Positions 33,701 through 42,279 of a DNA stretch of 64,000 nt are shown in pieces. Numbering within the stretch: the first letter of the stretch is position 1; every line of letters begins with the position of its first letter. The notes beneath the pieces were generated by a model. The model was not told where the DNA came from and ran no database searches. It saw only the letters and a list, made by a program, of their open reading frames with translations. This DNA is from Oceanobacter antarcticus (lineage in GTDB: Bacteria > Pseudomonadota > Gammaproteobacteria > Pseudomonadales > Oceanobacteraceae): contig NZ_JBBKTX010000020.1 in assembly GCF_044962685.1 (NCBI RefSeq), forward strand, positions 1 through 64,000. The letters run 5' to 3'. Made by a program: the position numbers and the translations under genes.

Positions 33701-34822
33701 TTCACCTCTGGTAGTACTGGTGCCAGTTCCGAAGTGGATGTCACTAACGGCACGTTTGCTATCGAAGGTGGTTTTGTCTCTGGCAGTGAAGTCACCCAGG
33801 CGGTGACGCCAAACGCTATGGAAAACGGCGATCTGGTGATTAACGGTACGTCTATTCAGGGTGCCAATGCCAGGGATGATACTGCCTCCGATACTGTCGC
33901 CTTGACCAGTGATGCCGCTGCCGGTGGTATCGCCGTAGCCGCTGCGATCAACAAGTCGAGCGCAGAAACCGGGGTGACCGCTGAAGTGAATGCCACCACG
34001 ATGAACGGTGGTGGTGATACCAGTCTGCTGGACAAAGCGGCTGCCGGATCGACCGGTACGGTGATAATCAATAACGTCGAAACCACGGCGATCAATCTGA
34101 CCGGTGATGAAGGACGTGACCGTCAAACCGCGATCGATGCAATCAACTCGGTATCCGGTCAGACCGGTGTGATGGCGGAAGATAACGGTGAGTCGATCAC
34201 CCTGACCGCTGCCGATGGCCGTAACATTTCGGTGGCCATCGACAACAAGGCATCCACTAACGCAGCGGCGGGTTTTGATTCCAGCAACTTTGGTAACGCC
34301 ATTGGTTTAAGCGCCGATGAAGCCGGAGTGGGTGAAGCGGATCTGTCGGGTACCTCCTCGACCTACGCGAATACTGCCGGCACGACCTATTCAACCGTAA
34401 CGCTGACTTCAGCCAGTGCGATTGAAGTCAGTAATGGTGAGAACGGTGCTGATGAGCTGTCGGCTCTGGGCTTGCAAGCGGGCACGTACGGCGGTGGTGA
34501 AGATGGCCAGTATCTGAAAGATATCGACATCTCGACCTTCGAAGGCGCTCAGTCGGCGATCAAGTCAGTCGACAATGCGATCGAACAGGTGGCTTCCCAG
34601 CGTGCTGATCTCGGTGCGATCCAGAACCGTCTGGAATCCACCGTGAGTAACTTGCAAGTGACCTCGGAAAACCTGAATGCGGCCAACTCGCGGATTCAGG
34701 ATGCAGACTTTGCGGCAGAAACAGCCGAGATGTCTCGCACCCAGGTGCTGCAGCAGGCAGGTATTTCCGTTCTGGCTCAGGCGAACGCTGCAGGTCAGCA
34801 AGTTCTGTCTCTGCTGGGTTAA
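30737..34822 (+). CDS. fliC: Giant flagellin (1361 aa)
   Basis: Residues 1 to about 165 (MPQIINTNIASLNAQRNLDK onward; LSSGLRINSAKDDAAGLAI) and about 1262 to 1361 (ending ANAAGQQVLSLLG) are ordinary D0/D1 flagellin domains that polymerise the filament. Between them lie about 1100 residues, against 80-300 usually. A flagellin-IN-type module at about 186-330 recurs at about 1029-1170 (GDL-INGT, TAEVN, DGRNI). The 650 residues between hold five copies of an F-hydrophobic-VDG-type module (starting near 413, 539, 666, 809 and 878), also found in the neighbouring FliD. The protein is rich in A, D, G, S and T, without Cys, so surface-exposed and secreted by the flagellar export system. RBS AGGAGA precedes the ATG; a sigma-28 promoter lies upstream. 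Confidence 0.95.
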   Translation: MPQIINTNIASLNAQRNLDKSQSANQQALERLSSGLRINSAKDDAAGLAISTRFTSQIKGLGVAVRNAGDGIALAQTAEGALGSVNENLQRIRELAVQSANSTNSDVDREALQAEVDQLVAEITRTSEETDFNGRKLLDGSFSATFQIGANAGQTVDVSIAELTADKLGVGQANGVSALGNENGLRSGDLIINGTAIDPSRSGDDTSSVSGREASAIAKVAAINAKSDETGVTAEVNTNVASGSEMVAGQASGTMTLNGVDISLATGGLDTSADRDSVISSINAKSDQTGVVATDGGDGGGVTLEAKDGRNITVDLGTSGNLTEAATGLSSGTSYGGFTLISQDGSDIEVEGGQGTGTGDIRNSGLTAGTYSGRAAAITSTVTTSSISSAESAATFTTADMSIAAGTAVNATNNTFELNVNNSGFQTLTLDSSYDPSANGGTGSVGTYDNAEDLALHINNAIANDANFQDADGNALVAASANDDGSLTFTTTEVGADANVVARSGSANMDIATATSETSGTDGGNYAQSKMDFIFDGVNSIAGGNTVRLGLTGSGTGSVAAAAGTDLTLSAGTYTTAQSFADELNSQIAGNASLAGKVEAAVSEDGKSVLLNAVLADTGTNSITAIDVDAASTTVTTLVNENVEHLANGDAVITDVAAFNTATAGAADTIGVNVDGAGLQDLDLSTATGGIAAITDADTLAAAINEVAANSLSGAGITATVTGGQVVISSNSGGSVEIGAAATPAETVGGAAAAISDTTQADVVVTAEAGTATTGSFNVDADGNFLSGDPDGAGTDYDASAAPLVVSAGENDTFSVAIDGAAAQDVTIAAGSYNSLSELATAIDSGYADAASTIEVADLSGTVASDYDFATGGATDDLAIAISLDGGAAQTITINSDHEGADVAESQANLLTDLQSQLDTAFGTGKVLAEINNDKLEISRVGGQDAGSVALTIADTGVGDAGAITTTASGTTVPAMTVGVSADNSSLVFTSGSTGASSEVDVTNGTFAIEGGFVSGSEVTQAVTPNAMENGDLVINGTSIQGANARDDTASDTVALTSDAAAGGIAVAAAINKSSAETGVTAEVNATTMNGGGDTSLLDKAAAGSTGTVIINNVETTAINLTGDEGRDRQTAIDAINSVSGQTGVMAEDNGESITLTAADGRNISVAIDNKASTNAAAGFDSSNFGNAIGLSADEAGVGEADLSGTSSTYANTAGTTYSTVTLTSASAIEVSNGENGADELSALGLQAGTYGGGEDGQYLKDIDISTFEGAQSAIKSVDNAIEQVASQRADLGAIQNRLESTVSNLQVTSENLNAANSRIQDADFAAETAEMSRTQVLQQAGISVLAQANAAGQQVLSLLG

Positions 34823-34831
34823 CCCACAGAC

Positions 34832-34853
34832 GTGGTGGCCTGACGGCCACCAC
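34832..34853 (+). terminator. Hairpin after the flagellin gene
   Basis: GTGGTGGCC-TGAC-GGCCACCAC is a 9-bp stem without a T-tract, just before flaG. It may stabilise flagellin mRNA or attenuate read-through into flaG. Confidence 0.5.
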
Positions 34854-34883
34854 TGATCGTTTCAAGACCGTGAGGTGAACCAC

Positions 34884-35264
34884 ATGAGCGACATTAACGT
34901 GAATTCAACCACCAGAATCCCTACCAACGTTGCCACCATGTATCGTGACAACAACGGCCAGAGTCCACTGGGTACAACCGGAACCGGCAAAGACTTGCCA
35001 GCCGCTGGCAACAAGGGGCAGTCAAGCGCCGTTCCTGACCAGCAGCAGGTGCAAGAAGCCATCTCTCGTATTAACGAATACGTGCAGCAATCGGAACGGA
35101 CACTGGACTTTCAACTGGATGAAAGCAGCGGCGAGACTATTATTCGGGTTTACGACAAGCAGTCCGAAGAACTGATTCGCCAGATTCCCAGTGAACTGGC
35201 CCTTGAACTGGCGCAAAAATTGAATGATGAGGAACCATCGTTATTGTTCAGTGCCCAGGTCTAG
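34884..35264 (+). CDS. flaG: FlaG family flagellar protein
   Basis: The 126-residue protein has a disordered N-terminal half and the FlaG core at the end: VQEAISRINEYVQQSERTLDFQLDES, then the VYDKQSEELIRQIPSE-AL-LAQKLN motif. FlaG proteins influence filament length by an unsettled mechanism and are regularly found between flagellin and fliD, as here. The ATG at 34884 has GAGGTG 7 bp upstream. A strong terminator follows before fliD. Confidence 0.9.
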   Translation: MSDINVNSTTRIPTNVATMYRDNNGQSPLGTTGTGKDLPAAGNKGQSSAVPDQQQVQEAISRINEYVQQSERTLDFQLDESSGETIIRVYDKQSEELIRQIPSELALELAQKLNDEEPSLLFSAQV

Positions 35265-35300
35265 GCGACAAACAGGATCCGGGATTCCCCGGCTCAAGAA

Positions 35301-35339
35301 AAACCCGCACTGACCGATAACGTCAGTGTGGGTTTTTTT
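35301..35339 (+). terminator. Rho-independent terminator of flaG
   Basis: A 14-bp stem, AAACCCGCACTGAC and its near-complement GTCAGTGTGGGTTT, with a 7-nt loop and a run of T residues. Confidence 0.88.
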
Positions 35340-35373
35340 ATGAGTGGTCGAATATGGCCAGCGGGAGTTACTG

Positions 35374-38300
35374 ATGGCATCTATTGAGTCGCTGGGCCTG
35401 GGATCTGGCGTGTTGACCACCGAGCTGGTGGAAAACATTATCAATGCCGAGCGCGAGGCCGCGGATCTGAGGCTGGATTCAAAACAGCAGTTGGTAGAAG
35501 CCAAAATTACCGCTTATGGCGAAATACAGTCGCAGCTTTCAACGCTTGATTCCGCTGTGAGCAAGCTGGCCAGTCCGTCGTTGGCGAATGCCACTGTGGC
35601 GACGTCTTCCAACGAGGATATTCTTACCGCGACCACTTCCAGCGTGGCCGAACCTGGTAGCTATACCATTGAGGTACTCAATACCGCCAGAGCTCATTCT
35701 CTGGCCAGTGACCGTTACACCAGTTTTGATGAAATCGTTGGCACTGGCAAACTGGTCTTCACCTTTGGTGAAAACAGCTACGACACCGATGGCAACCTGA
35801 CCGGACAGGATGTGAACCCGGACAAACCCGGTACGACCATTTCGATCGACAATTCCAATCGCACCCTGAGTGGCATTCGTGATGCCATTAACAGCGCCGA
35901 TATGGGTGTGACGGCATCTATTATCAACGACGGCAGTGGTTACCGCCTGCTGATGACCTCGGCCGACACCGGTAAAGAGCAAGCCATGCGGATTCAAGCG
36001 CTGGACAGCTCCGGGGCCGAGTTAACCACAGGTTTGTCGGCGTTAGCGTTTAATGCTTCCCAGGGCGCCTATTCGTCCCTGGAAGAAACCAGCACCGGAC
36101 AAGACGCTCAGCTACGGGTCAATGGCCTGAATATTACCCGCAGCAGCAACGCCGTGGATGAAGTGGTGAAGGGCGTTACGCTGAATCTGCAAAATGCCGA
36201 TGTCGGCAATACGGTGACGGTGACGGTGGCCGCAGATGTGGAGCAGCTATCAGAAAACCTTCAGGCATTTGTCGATGCCTATAATACCTTCAAGCAGTTC
36301 AGCGACGAGCTCAGCACCTACGATTCGGCCAACGAACAGGCCGGGTTGTTGCTGGGAGACTCCACCATACGCTCGATCCAGTATCAGGTACGGTCACTGA
36401 TCAGCCAACCGATTGCCGGGTTGTCGGGGTCTGCTTTCCGCTCGTTGACGGAACTCGGGGTCAATACCGATCAGGACAACGATTATTTGCTCTATTTTGA
36501 TCAAACCACGTTTAACGAGGCGATCACGTCCGACCGCCGTGCCGTTGCCAGTATTCTGGCCAAGTCGGGTCTGACCACCGACAGTCAGGTAACTTACGTC
36601 AACGACTCGATCAATACTCAACCAGGCAGCTACGATGTCCATGTCACCCAGCTGGCCACCCAGGCAATGTATCAGGGCGGCCGTGTCGCGGGTCTGGATT
36701 TCAGTACTGCGGTGTCGATTGATGACAGCAACGACAACTTCACCATTCGGGTGAACGGCACCACGGCCCAGGTGCAACTGACTCATGGCAACTACGACAG
36801 TGGCGACGCCCTGGCAAAAGAGCTGGCATTACAAATTAACAGCGCAGAAAACATCGCCAACAGCGGCTTTTCTGTCTCTGTGGATCACAATGCCAGCGAT
36901 CCGTCGTTCAGTATTACCTCCAACAAATATGGCGCGTCGTCCCAGGTGTATTTCACCAGTGTGGATAACAACACTGCCAATACACTTGGCTTTAACACCC
37001 TGAATGCCGGTACTTACAAAGGCGTTGAGCTGACGACCCTGAATGCTTCGGCCTTTAATGGTCGCGGTGCTTCGACATTGGCGGGCAATCGTCCGGTGGC
37101 AGACAACAATGGTATTGATTTCGCCAGCAGCAATGCGACTTTTTCGTTGGCGCTGGAGGGTGCCGCAGCGGTAGCGATTACTGTTAGCCAGTCGGCGTCC
37201 GGTAAGGATCTGAACAGCGACGGCGTCTATGGTGACCGTCAAGACACCTTGCAGGCGATTCAGAGTGCTATCGACAGTTCCGCCCTGAGTGGCCAGGTGA
37301 CCGCCGCGTTTGATGACAGTGGTTATCTGACGTTTACCACCAGTGCCACCGGCAGCAGCCATTTGATCGAAATCACGGCGGTGGGCAGTAACAGCTCAGA
37401 TACGGTGTTGGGCTTGAGTGCCGCCGATGGCGTGCAAAGCAATGGCAAAAATCCGGGTGTGACGTTTGCCGAGCCGGTGGACTTCCGGGTCAAGGTGAAC
37501 GATACCCTTGGCGATACATTGGTCAGTGTACCGGCAGGCACCTACCTGAACGGCGAGGATCTGGCCGCGCAAGTACAGGCCAGCATCAACAGCAGTGTGA
37601 GTGCCGATACCAATTTATCGGCCCTGGTCAGCGGAGCCGATACCAGCACCGGTAGTCGGGATATCAGCAGCGTGATTGATTTTGCCGCTGCGGCGTCTGG
37701 TTTTCGTCTTAATGTGGCGGGTAACGAGCAGGAAATTATCATCAACAGCAGCAGTGGCGATAACCTGGCGGATATCCAGACGGCGCTGGATACTGCCTAT
37801 GGTAGCGGCGTGGTCAGCGCCAGCCTCGGTGGCAGCGGGCTGAAGCTGGTTACCGTTGTCGCTGGTCATGAGCAGTATCTGGAAGTCATGACCGATGGCC
37901 GGGGAGCACAGACCTCTGCCTTTGCCGATATCAGCAGCGGCATTGATTTCAGTGCCAGTAACGCCAGTTTTACCCTTACCGTCGATGGTACCGAGCTCCA
38001 GGTTAATGTGACGGAAGACGGCACTGGCGGCAGTAACGACTCCGCTTCCAATCTGGCCGTTATTCAACAGGCGGTAGACGAAGCGCTGGTGGATTCAGGC
38101 ACTTTGGCGGCGGGGGATGTACAGGCAAAGGTGAATGACAGTGGCCAGCTTTACTTTGAGACCGCCAGTAAAAATGGCATCAAAACAGCGGCGACTTTTG
38201 GGGCCAGTGCCAGTATTCAGGTGTCCAATCTTGGTGGTAACGCGGCAACCACTCTGGGTATGAGCGATGAAACCTCGCATACCGGCTACGACGGTATGGG

Positions 38301-39327
38301 CCTGACGGCAGGTGAGCGCCGTTTCGGGTTTGATCTGGATACCTCGGTCGAGTATCGCTACGACGCTGACAACGAGCTGGGGTCATTACACATCACCATT
38401 GGCGGGCAGGGTACAGCGATTGGCTTTACTGATCTGGACAGCACTGCGATTTCGTTCCTCGGCTTGCAGGACGTCAGCCTGTATGCCGAAGCGATTCCGG
38501 TCGGTAAAGACATTGCCGGCACGATTAATGGCGTAGAAGCAACAGGCTCCGGGCAATTTCTCAAGGCGGTGGATGGCAATACCCCCGCCAAACCGGGTTA
38601 CTACATTGGCAGCCAGGCGGCCGATTTTTCCTCGCCGGTGACACTCGATGACAGTAATAACCGCTTCAGCATCAATGTTGATGGTGTGGAAGCCGAAGTG
38701 GCCCTGGCTCAACCAGCGACTTACATCAGCGGTTCGGCGCTGGCCAGCGCGGTGCAAACGGCGATTAATGGCACCGATGCCTTTAAGAGTGCCGATATCA
38801 GCGTCAATGTTGAATACACCGGCGATGCCACTTCATTTGCCTACGGCAAGTTGGGCATTGTGTCCAGCAGCAGCGGCAAGGATTCCCAGGTCACCATGAC
38901 CAGTGTCAGCAGCGCCGCAACGGCGGTCTTCGGTTTTGTTAAAGGCAAGGGTGACGGCGAGGCAGGTACCGACGCCCAGGGGAATGTGGATGATGCATCC
39001 GGCCTGCGGTTAAAAATCACTGGCGGTGAGATCGGCGCTCGCGGCACAGTGACTTATGTGTCCGGCTTTGCCGACCAGTTGTCTGACCTGCTCGACTCCG
39101 TTTTGACCGGCAGCAACAGCGTCATCAAAAACAAGCTGGCATCGCTGGATGGTGATCAGGAAGTCATCGACCTGCAGCGGGAAAAACTGGATGCCCGGAT
39201 TGCCGCTCAGGAAGCGCGATTAAAATCCCAGTTTTTATATAATGACTCGATTATTCAGACCCTTAACACCACGCTCGACTACATTCAGCAGCAGTTTGAC
39301 GCGCTGAACAATGCCAACAGCAAGTAG
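35374..39327 (+). CDS. fliD: Giant flagellar cap protein FliD (about 1317 aa)
   Basis: FliD caps the growing filament and folds exported flagellin into place. The N-terminal domain (IESLGLGSGVLTTELVENII; two coil regions; SSVAEPGSYTIEVLNTARAH) and the C-terminal coil (IAAQEARLKSQF, LDYIQQQFDAL) are normal, and a usual flagellin-IN segment (RVNGLNITRSSN-V-VVKGVTLNL) lies at about 245. Normal FliD is 450-650 residues; here about 650 extra residues hold six modules starting near 455, 588, 703, 775, 864 and 1096. Five are introduced by a DF-type lead-in such as GIDFSASNASFTLTVDG. They resemble those in the adjacent flagellin. The ATG at 35374 has GGGAG 6 bp upstream and fits the family start. fliS is not next to it. 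Confidence 0.94.
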   Translation: MASIESLGLGSGVLTTELVENIINAEREAADLRLDSKQQLVEAKITAYGEIQSQLSTLDSAVSKLASPSLANATVATSSNEDILTATTSSVAEPGSYTIEVLNTARAHSLASDRYTSFDEIVGTGKLVFTFGENSYDTDGNLTGQDVNPDKPGTTISIDNSNRTLSGIRDAINSADMGVTASIINDGSGYRLLMTSADTGKEQAMRIQALDSSGAELTTGLSALAFNASQGAYSSLEETSTGQDAQLRVNGLNITRSSNAVDEVVKGVTLNLQNADVGNTVTVTVAADVEQLSENLQAFVDAYNTFKQFSDELSTYDSANEQAGLLLGDSTIRSIQYQVRSLISQPIAGLSGSAFRSLTELGVNTDQDNDYLLYFDQTTFNEAITSDRRAVASILAKSGLTTDSQVTYVNDSINTQPGSYDVHVTQLATQAMYQGGRVAGLDFSTAVSIDDSNDNFTIRVNGTTAQVQLTHGNYDSGDALAKELALQINSAENIANSGFSVSVDHNASDPSFSITSNKYGASSQVYFTSVDNNTANTLGFNTLNAGTYKGVELTTLNASAFNGRGASTLAGNRPVADNNGIDFASSNATFSLALEGAAAVAITVSQSASGKDLNSDGVYGDRQDTLQAIQSAIDSSALSGQVTAAFDDSGYLTFTTSATGSSHLIEITAVGSNSSDTVLGLSAADGVQSNGKNPGVTFAEPVDFRVKVNDTLGDTLVSVPAGTYLNGEDLAAQVQASINSSVSADTNLSALVSGADTSTGSRDISSVIDFAAAASGFRLNVAGNEQEIIINSSSGDNLADIQTALDTAYGSGVVSASLGGSGLKLVTVVAGHEQYLEVMTDGRGAQTSAFADISSGIDFSASNASFTLTVDGTELQVNVTEDGTGGSNDSASNLAVIQQAVDEALVDSGTLAAGDVQAKVNDSGQLYFETASKNGIKTAATFGASASIQVSNLGGNAATTLGMSDETSHTGYDGMGLTAGERRFGFDLDTSVEYRYDADNELGSLHITIGGQGTAIGFTDLDSTAISFLGLQDVSLYAEAIPVGKDIAGTINGVEATGSGQFLKAVDGNTPAKPGYYIGSQAADFSSPVTLDDSNNRFSINVDGVEAEVALAQPATYISGSALASAVQTAINGTDAFKSADISVNVEYTGDATSFAYGKLGIVSSSSGKDSQVTMTSVSSAATAVFGFVKGKGDGEAGTDAQGNVDDASGLRLKITGGEIGARGTVTYVSGFADQLSDLLDSVLTGSNSVIKNKLASLDGDQEVIDLQREKLDARIAAQEARLKSQFLYNDSIIQTLNTTLDYIQQQFDALNNANSK

Positions 39328-39484
39328 AATATATAGCGGAAGATGACATTCAGAAGAAAAACAGTACCGTTGGGCTGGTGTAGCGGAACCATGTCACGCT
39401 TTATCGGCAATGGAGTGGTTCCGCTCTGACACAAAAACTACAATCCGCGCTGTAACAAAAAAGCAACCACCCACGGAAATGGCA

Positions 39485-39892
39485 ATGACAAACGACAATA
39501 AAATGCTCGTTGAGCAGTTTATACATAATGCCTGGGGAAAGGGTCGATTTAATCTGGTGAAGCAAATGGTGAGCAGGGATTTTCTCTACCATGCGTCCCA
39601 GTCCCTTGAAACCAACGACATCGATGGTTTTATCAAAGAGGTCGATGGCCTTCACAGTGCGATTACTGATTTTGATCTCGCGATAGAAGACATTATGACC
39701 GATGGTGACCGCGCTATCAGCGTGATGACCTTGTGCGGCAGCTTTATCAAGCCGGTGTTTGGATTTCAGCCTAATCAAAAACTGGTCGGAATTACCTGCG
39801 CCATCACCTGGACACTGCAACGTGGCAAGGTGCGTCACATCAACCTGATGATCGACATCGCCCATCTGCAACGGCAGCTGGCAGCCGCCTGA
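39485..39892 (+). CDS. SnoaL-like / ester cyclase family protein
   Basis: The 135-residue protein has the NTF2-like fold of the SnoaL polyketide cyclase family (LVEQFIHNAWGKGRFNLVKQ onward, YHASQSLE, AITDFDLAIEDIMTDGDRAI, HINLMIDIAHLQRQL). In bacteria outside polyketide pathways these are mostly uncharacterised small-molecule binders or hydrolases. The ATG at 39485 has GGAA 8 bp upstream; an ATG 6 bp earlier is possible. Confidence 0.72.
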   Translation: MTNDNKMLVEQFIHNAWGKGRFNLVKQMVSRDFLYHASQSLETNDIDGFIKEVDGLHSAITDFDLAIEDIMTDGDRAISVMTLCGSFIKPVFGFQPNQKLVGITCAITWTLQRGKVRHINLMIDIAHLQRQLAAA

Positions 39893-40050
39893 ATGCCAGA
39901 CTTCTGATCCAGGGTCGACTCGACTGGCTGGTTCCCGGATCGGATTCAGCTTTACTCTGTTACCTCTTTGGCCTAACACTTCGCTCTTGTTGAATTCGCA
40001 GGCATTCTTCTGCGTTCATTGTTTGGCTATCCCGCACGAGGTACATACTG

Positions 40051-40266
40051 ATGGTACATGAACAACCGAATAACCCACTGCATGGCTTGACTCTGGAAAG
40101 CATACTGAAGCGTTTGGTTGAACATTATGGCTGGCCGGGGTTAGCTCAGGAAATCAACCTGAATTGTTTCAAGAGCGATCCGTCGATCAAATCGTCGTTG
40201 AAGTTTTTACGCAAAACCGAATGGGCACGCAACAAGGTCGAAGCGCTGTATCTTGCTACTTTTTAA
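40051..40266 (+). CDS. VF530 family (DUF2132) protein
   Basis: The 71-residue protein matches VF530: NNPLHGLTLESILKRLVEHYGWPGLAQEI, then NCFKSDPSIKSSLKFLRKTEWARNKVE. The family is a helical fold proposed to bind DNA; function is not established. GAGG lies about 10 bp upstream of the ATG. Confidence 0.88.
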   Translation: MVHEQPNNPLHGLTLESILKRLVEHYGWPGLAQEINLNCFKSDPSIKSSLKFLRKTEWARNKVEALYLATF

Positions 40267-40374
40267 TCCGGTTTCCGGTTAACCGGTATTGAACTTAACT
40301 GGATTGAACTGGCGATTAACCGTCGATTGCAGGCAAGATAACACTGGTGGGGCTGGCTCAAACGACAACGATTT

Positions 40375-40803
40375 TTACTGGGCGAAATACTCCAGCGCTA
40401 CCCGGTAACCCAATGTCCCCATTCCGGCAATGACGGCTTCAGCACGCAAGGATACATAGGAGTGGTGACGGAAGGACTCGCGTTTGTGGACGTTGGAAAT
40501 ATGCACTTCGACCACGGCGGACTCAAACGTATTCAGGGCATCCAGTATGGCGACCGAGGTATGGGTATAAGCTGCCGGGTTGATAATAATGCCCTGGGCG
40601 TGGTCGCGGGCGGCATGAATCTGGTCGATAATCTCGCCTTCATGGTTACTCTGAAAAAATTCGATCGTCAGATCCAGTTCGGTGCCGCGCTGACGCATCT
40701 TGTCTTCAACATCCTGCAGGGTTTCGTCGCCGTAGATCTCCGGTTGACGCTTGCCCAGCAGGTTCAGGTTCGGGCCATTCAGAACGTAAATCAGTTTGCT
40801 CAT
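40375..40803 (-). CDS. aroQ: 3-dehydroquinate dehydratase, type II
   Basis: The 142-residue enzyme carries out the third step of the shikimate pathway. Active-site R19 and Y24 (GKRQPEIYG), N75 and H81 (NPAAYTH) and H101 (EVHISN) are all present in the NGPNLNLLG framework. Type II enzymes form dodecamers. It is often followed by accBC, but here the downstream neighbour is opposite. Confidence 0.96.
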   Translation of the reverse strand: MSKLIYVLNGPNLNLLGKRQPEIYGDETLQDVEDKMRQRGTELDLTIEFFQSNHEGEIIDQIHAARDHAQGIIINPAAYTHTSVAILDALNTFESAVVEVHISNVHKRESFRHHSYVSLRAEAVIAGMGTLGYRVALEYFAQ

Positions 40804-40941
40804 GGTTGTATCCGTAAATGTCTTGGCAGGATCAATGCTCGGTTAAGGATGCCAGTTTACCGGATACCGGTCTGCTGCAGGTAAACAAAACGGCTGTCGT
40901 ATGCTGCTGGAACCCGGGTCAGGTTGATCACTTCACTGAAG

Positions 40942-41109
40942 TTACACTGCGATAACGAGTGAAAAAATCAACGCTGGCAAAGCTACCGAGGTAATCAGTC
41001 GTCCCAGCGTTGGTATTTCATGTGCTTTGATTACACCACGGCGGACGATCAGAAAGCCGATAGCAATCAGAATAAATATCGGCGTAGTGACTGACAAAAC
41101 TGCCAGCAT
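40942..41109 (-). pseudogene. Truncated second AEC-type transporter (N-terminal remnant)
   Basis: The 55 residues (MLAVLSVTTPIFILIAIGFL onward) align with the first 55 of the intact AEC transporter gene upstream (MLPILSIIIPIFAVIGLGFY), including the following L-S/G-R-LI--V--PALIF segment, then stop. GGGAG lies 10 bp before its ATG, 22 bp after the stop of the complete gene. It looks like the remnant of a tandem duplicate or second AEC gene; as a two-helix peptide it cannot transport. Confidence 0.65.
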
Positions 41110-41131
41110 AATGGGCTTTCTCCCGGCCGGG

Positions 41132-42076
41132 TTATAACAGCAGTAGCAGCACGGCGGTGAGGGTAAAAAACGACGCGACTGTGGTAATCAGCAAGCTGCT
41201 GGCACAGAAGTTACGCATGCCGTAATTACTGCCGATAATCGGGAATATGGCAGCCATAGGTAAGGCAGCGTAAACGATGGTCAGGGTTTGCAACGTCGGA
41301 TCAAAGTCTGGCCAAGCCATCAATACCAGCACTACCGCGAGCGGGTGGATAACCAGTTTGATGGTACTGACCAGGCTGATGTCGCGCCAGCTACCCCGTA
41401 TCGGGTTGCCGACGAGGGAGCCACCAATGACCAGCAAGGCGATGGCCGCTGCTGCGTTACCCAGCAGCGTCAGAGTTCGCGCTGCGGCCTGTGGCAGTTC
41501 CAGTCCGGATACCGACACCAACAGGCCAAAAAAGATGGCGATCAGTACTGGGTTTTTGGCCAGACGTTGGGCGATGCCAGCCAGAATCACCGTAATGGCC
41601 ACGGTTTCCTGGTGGCGCTCCTTGCTGCTGCCGAGCTCTGCCAGCACCAGCATGGCAGGCAGAATCACGATATTCTCGACCATCACCGCAAAGGCAAAGG
41701 TATGCCCCCATTCTTCGCCAAATGCTTGTACTACCACCGGATAGCCAATAAAAATGCTGTTTGGCATCGAACATCCCAACGTTTTTATCGCACTTTCAGA
41801 TAAGCCATTACGGAAAATGCCGCGAAACAGCAACAGGGCGACGATCTGGGCCAGCAAGGCCCCAACGGCGTAAACACCAAGAAAATCCCAGGCCAGTACC
41901 TTGGAAAAATCCAGCCGTGCTACGGTGGCGAAGGTTAATGCCGGAATCAGGCAGAACAGCACCAGTTTGGATAATACCGGCAGCGTATCCTTGGGCATGA
42001 AGCGGCTGTGTACCAGGTAAAAACCCAAGCCAATCACGGCAAAAATAGGAATGATAATAGAAAGAATGGGCAGCAT
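41132..42076 (-). CDS. AEC (auxin efflux carrier) family transporter
   Basis: The 314-residue inner-membrane protein has about ten hydrophobic helices in two repeats, with FCLIPALTFATVARLDF and NSIFIGYPVV--AFG-E typical of the AEC family, and the C-terminal repeat VIGGSLVGNP-RGSWRD and ALPMAAIFPIIGSNYG. Bacterial members export or take up malonate, malate or similar acids; the substrate here is unknown. The ATG at 42076 fits the family start; a longer frame to 42118 would add 14 polar residues. Confidence 0.86.
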   Translation of the reverse strand: MLPILSIIIPIFAVIGLGFYLVHSRFMPKDTLPVLSKLVLFCLIPALTFATVARLDFSKVLAWDFLGVYAVGALLAQIVALLLFRGIFRNGLSESAIKTLGCSMPNSIFIGYPVVVQAFGEEWGHTFAFAVMVENIVILPAMLVLAELGSSKERHQETVAITVILAGIAQRLAKNPVLIAIFFGLLVSVSGLELPQAAARTLTLLGNAAAAIALLVIGGSLVGNPIRGSWRDISLVSTIKLVIHPLAVVLVLMAWPDFDPTLQTLTIVYAALPMAAIFPIIGSNYGMRNFCASSLLITTVASFFTLTAVLLLLL

Positions 42077-42279
42077 CTGGGGCGAATCCTGGCAAATGAT
42101 TATTGTTGGAGTGATCAACAGGTTACCTGCGTTACAGGGCTGGACGCTATCACGTCTGGCTATTGCGCTGACAATTCAAAGTTGTATAAAGCGATTCAAT
42201 TAATTGTTGTGCATGGTATTGCTTGTTCGTTGTGCGACCGTAGGCTTTGCCACGAGGCGACCATTTTAAGGAAAACGAC

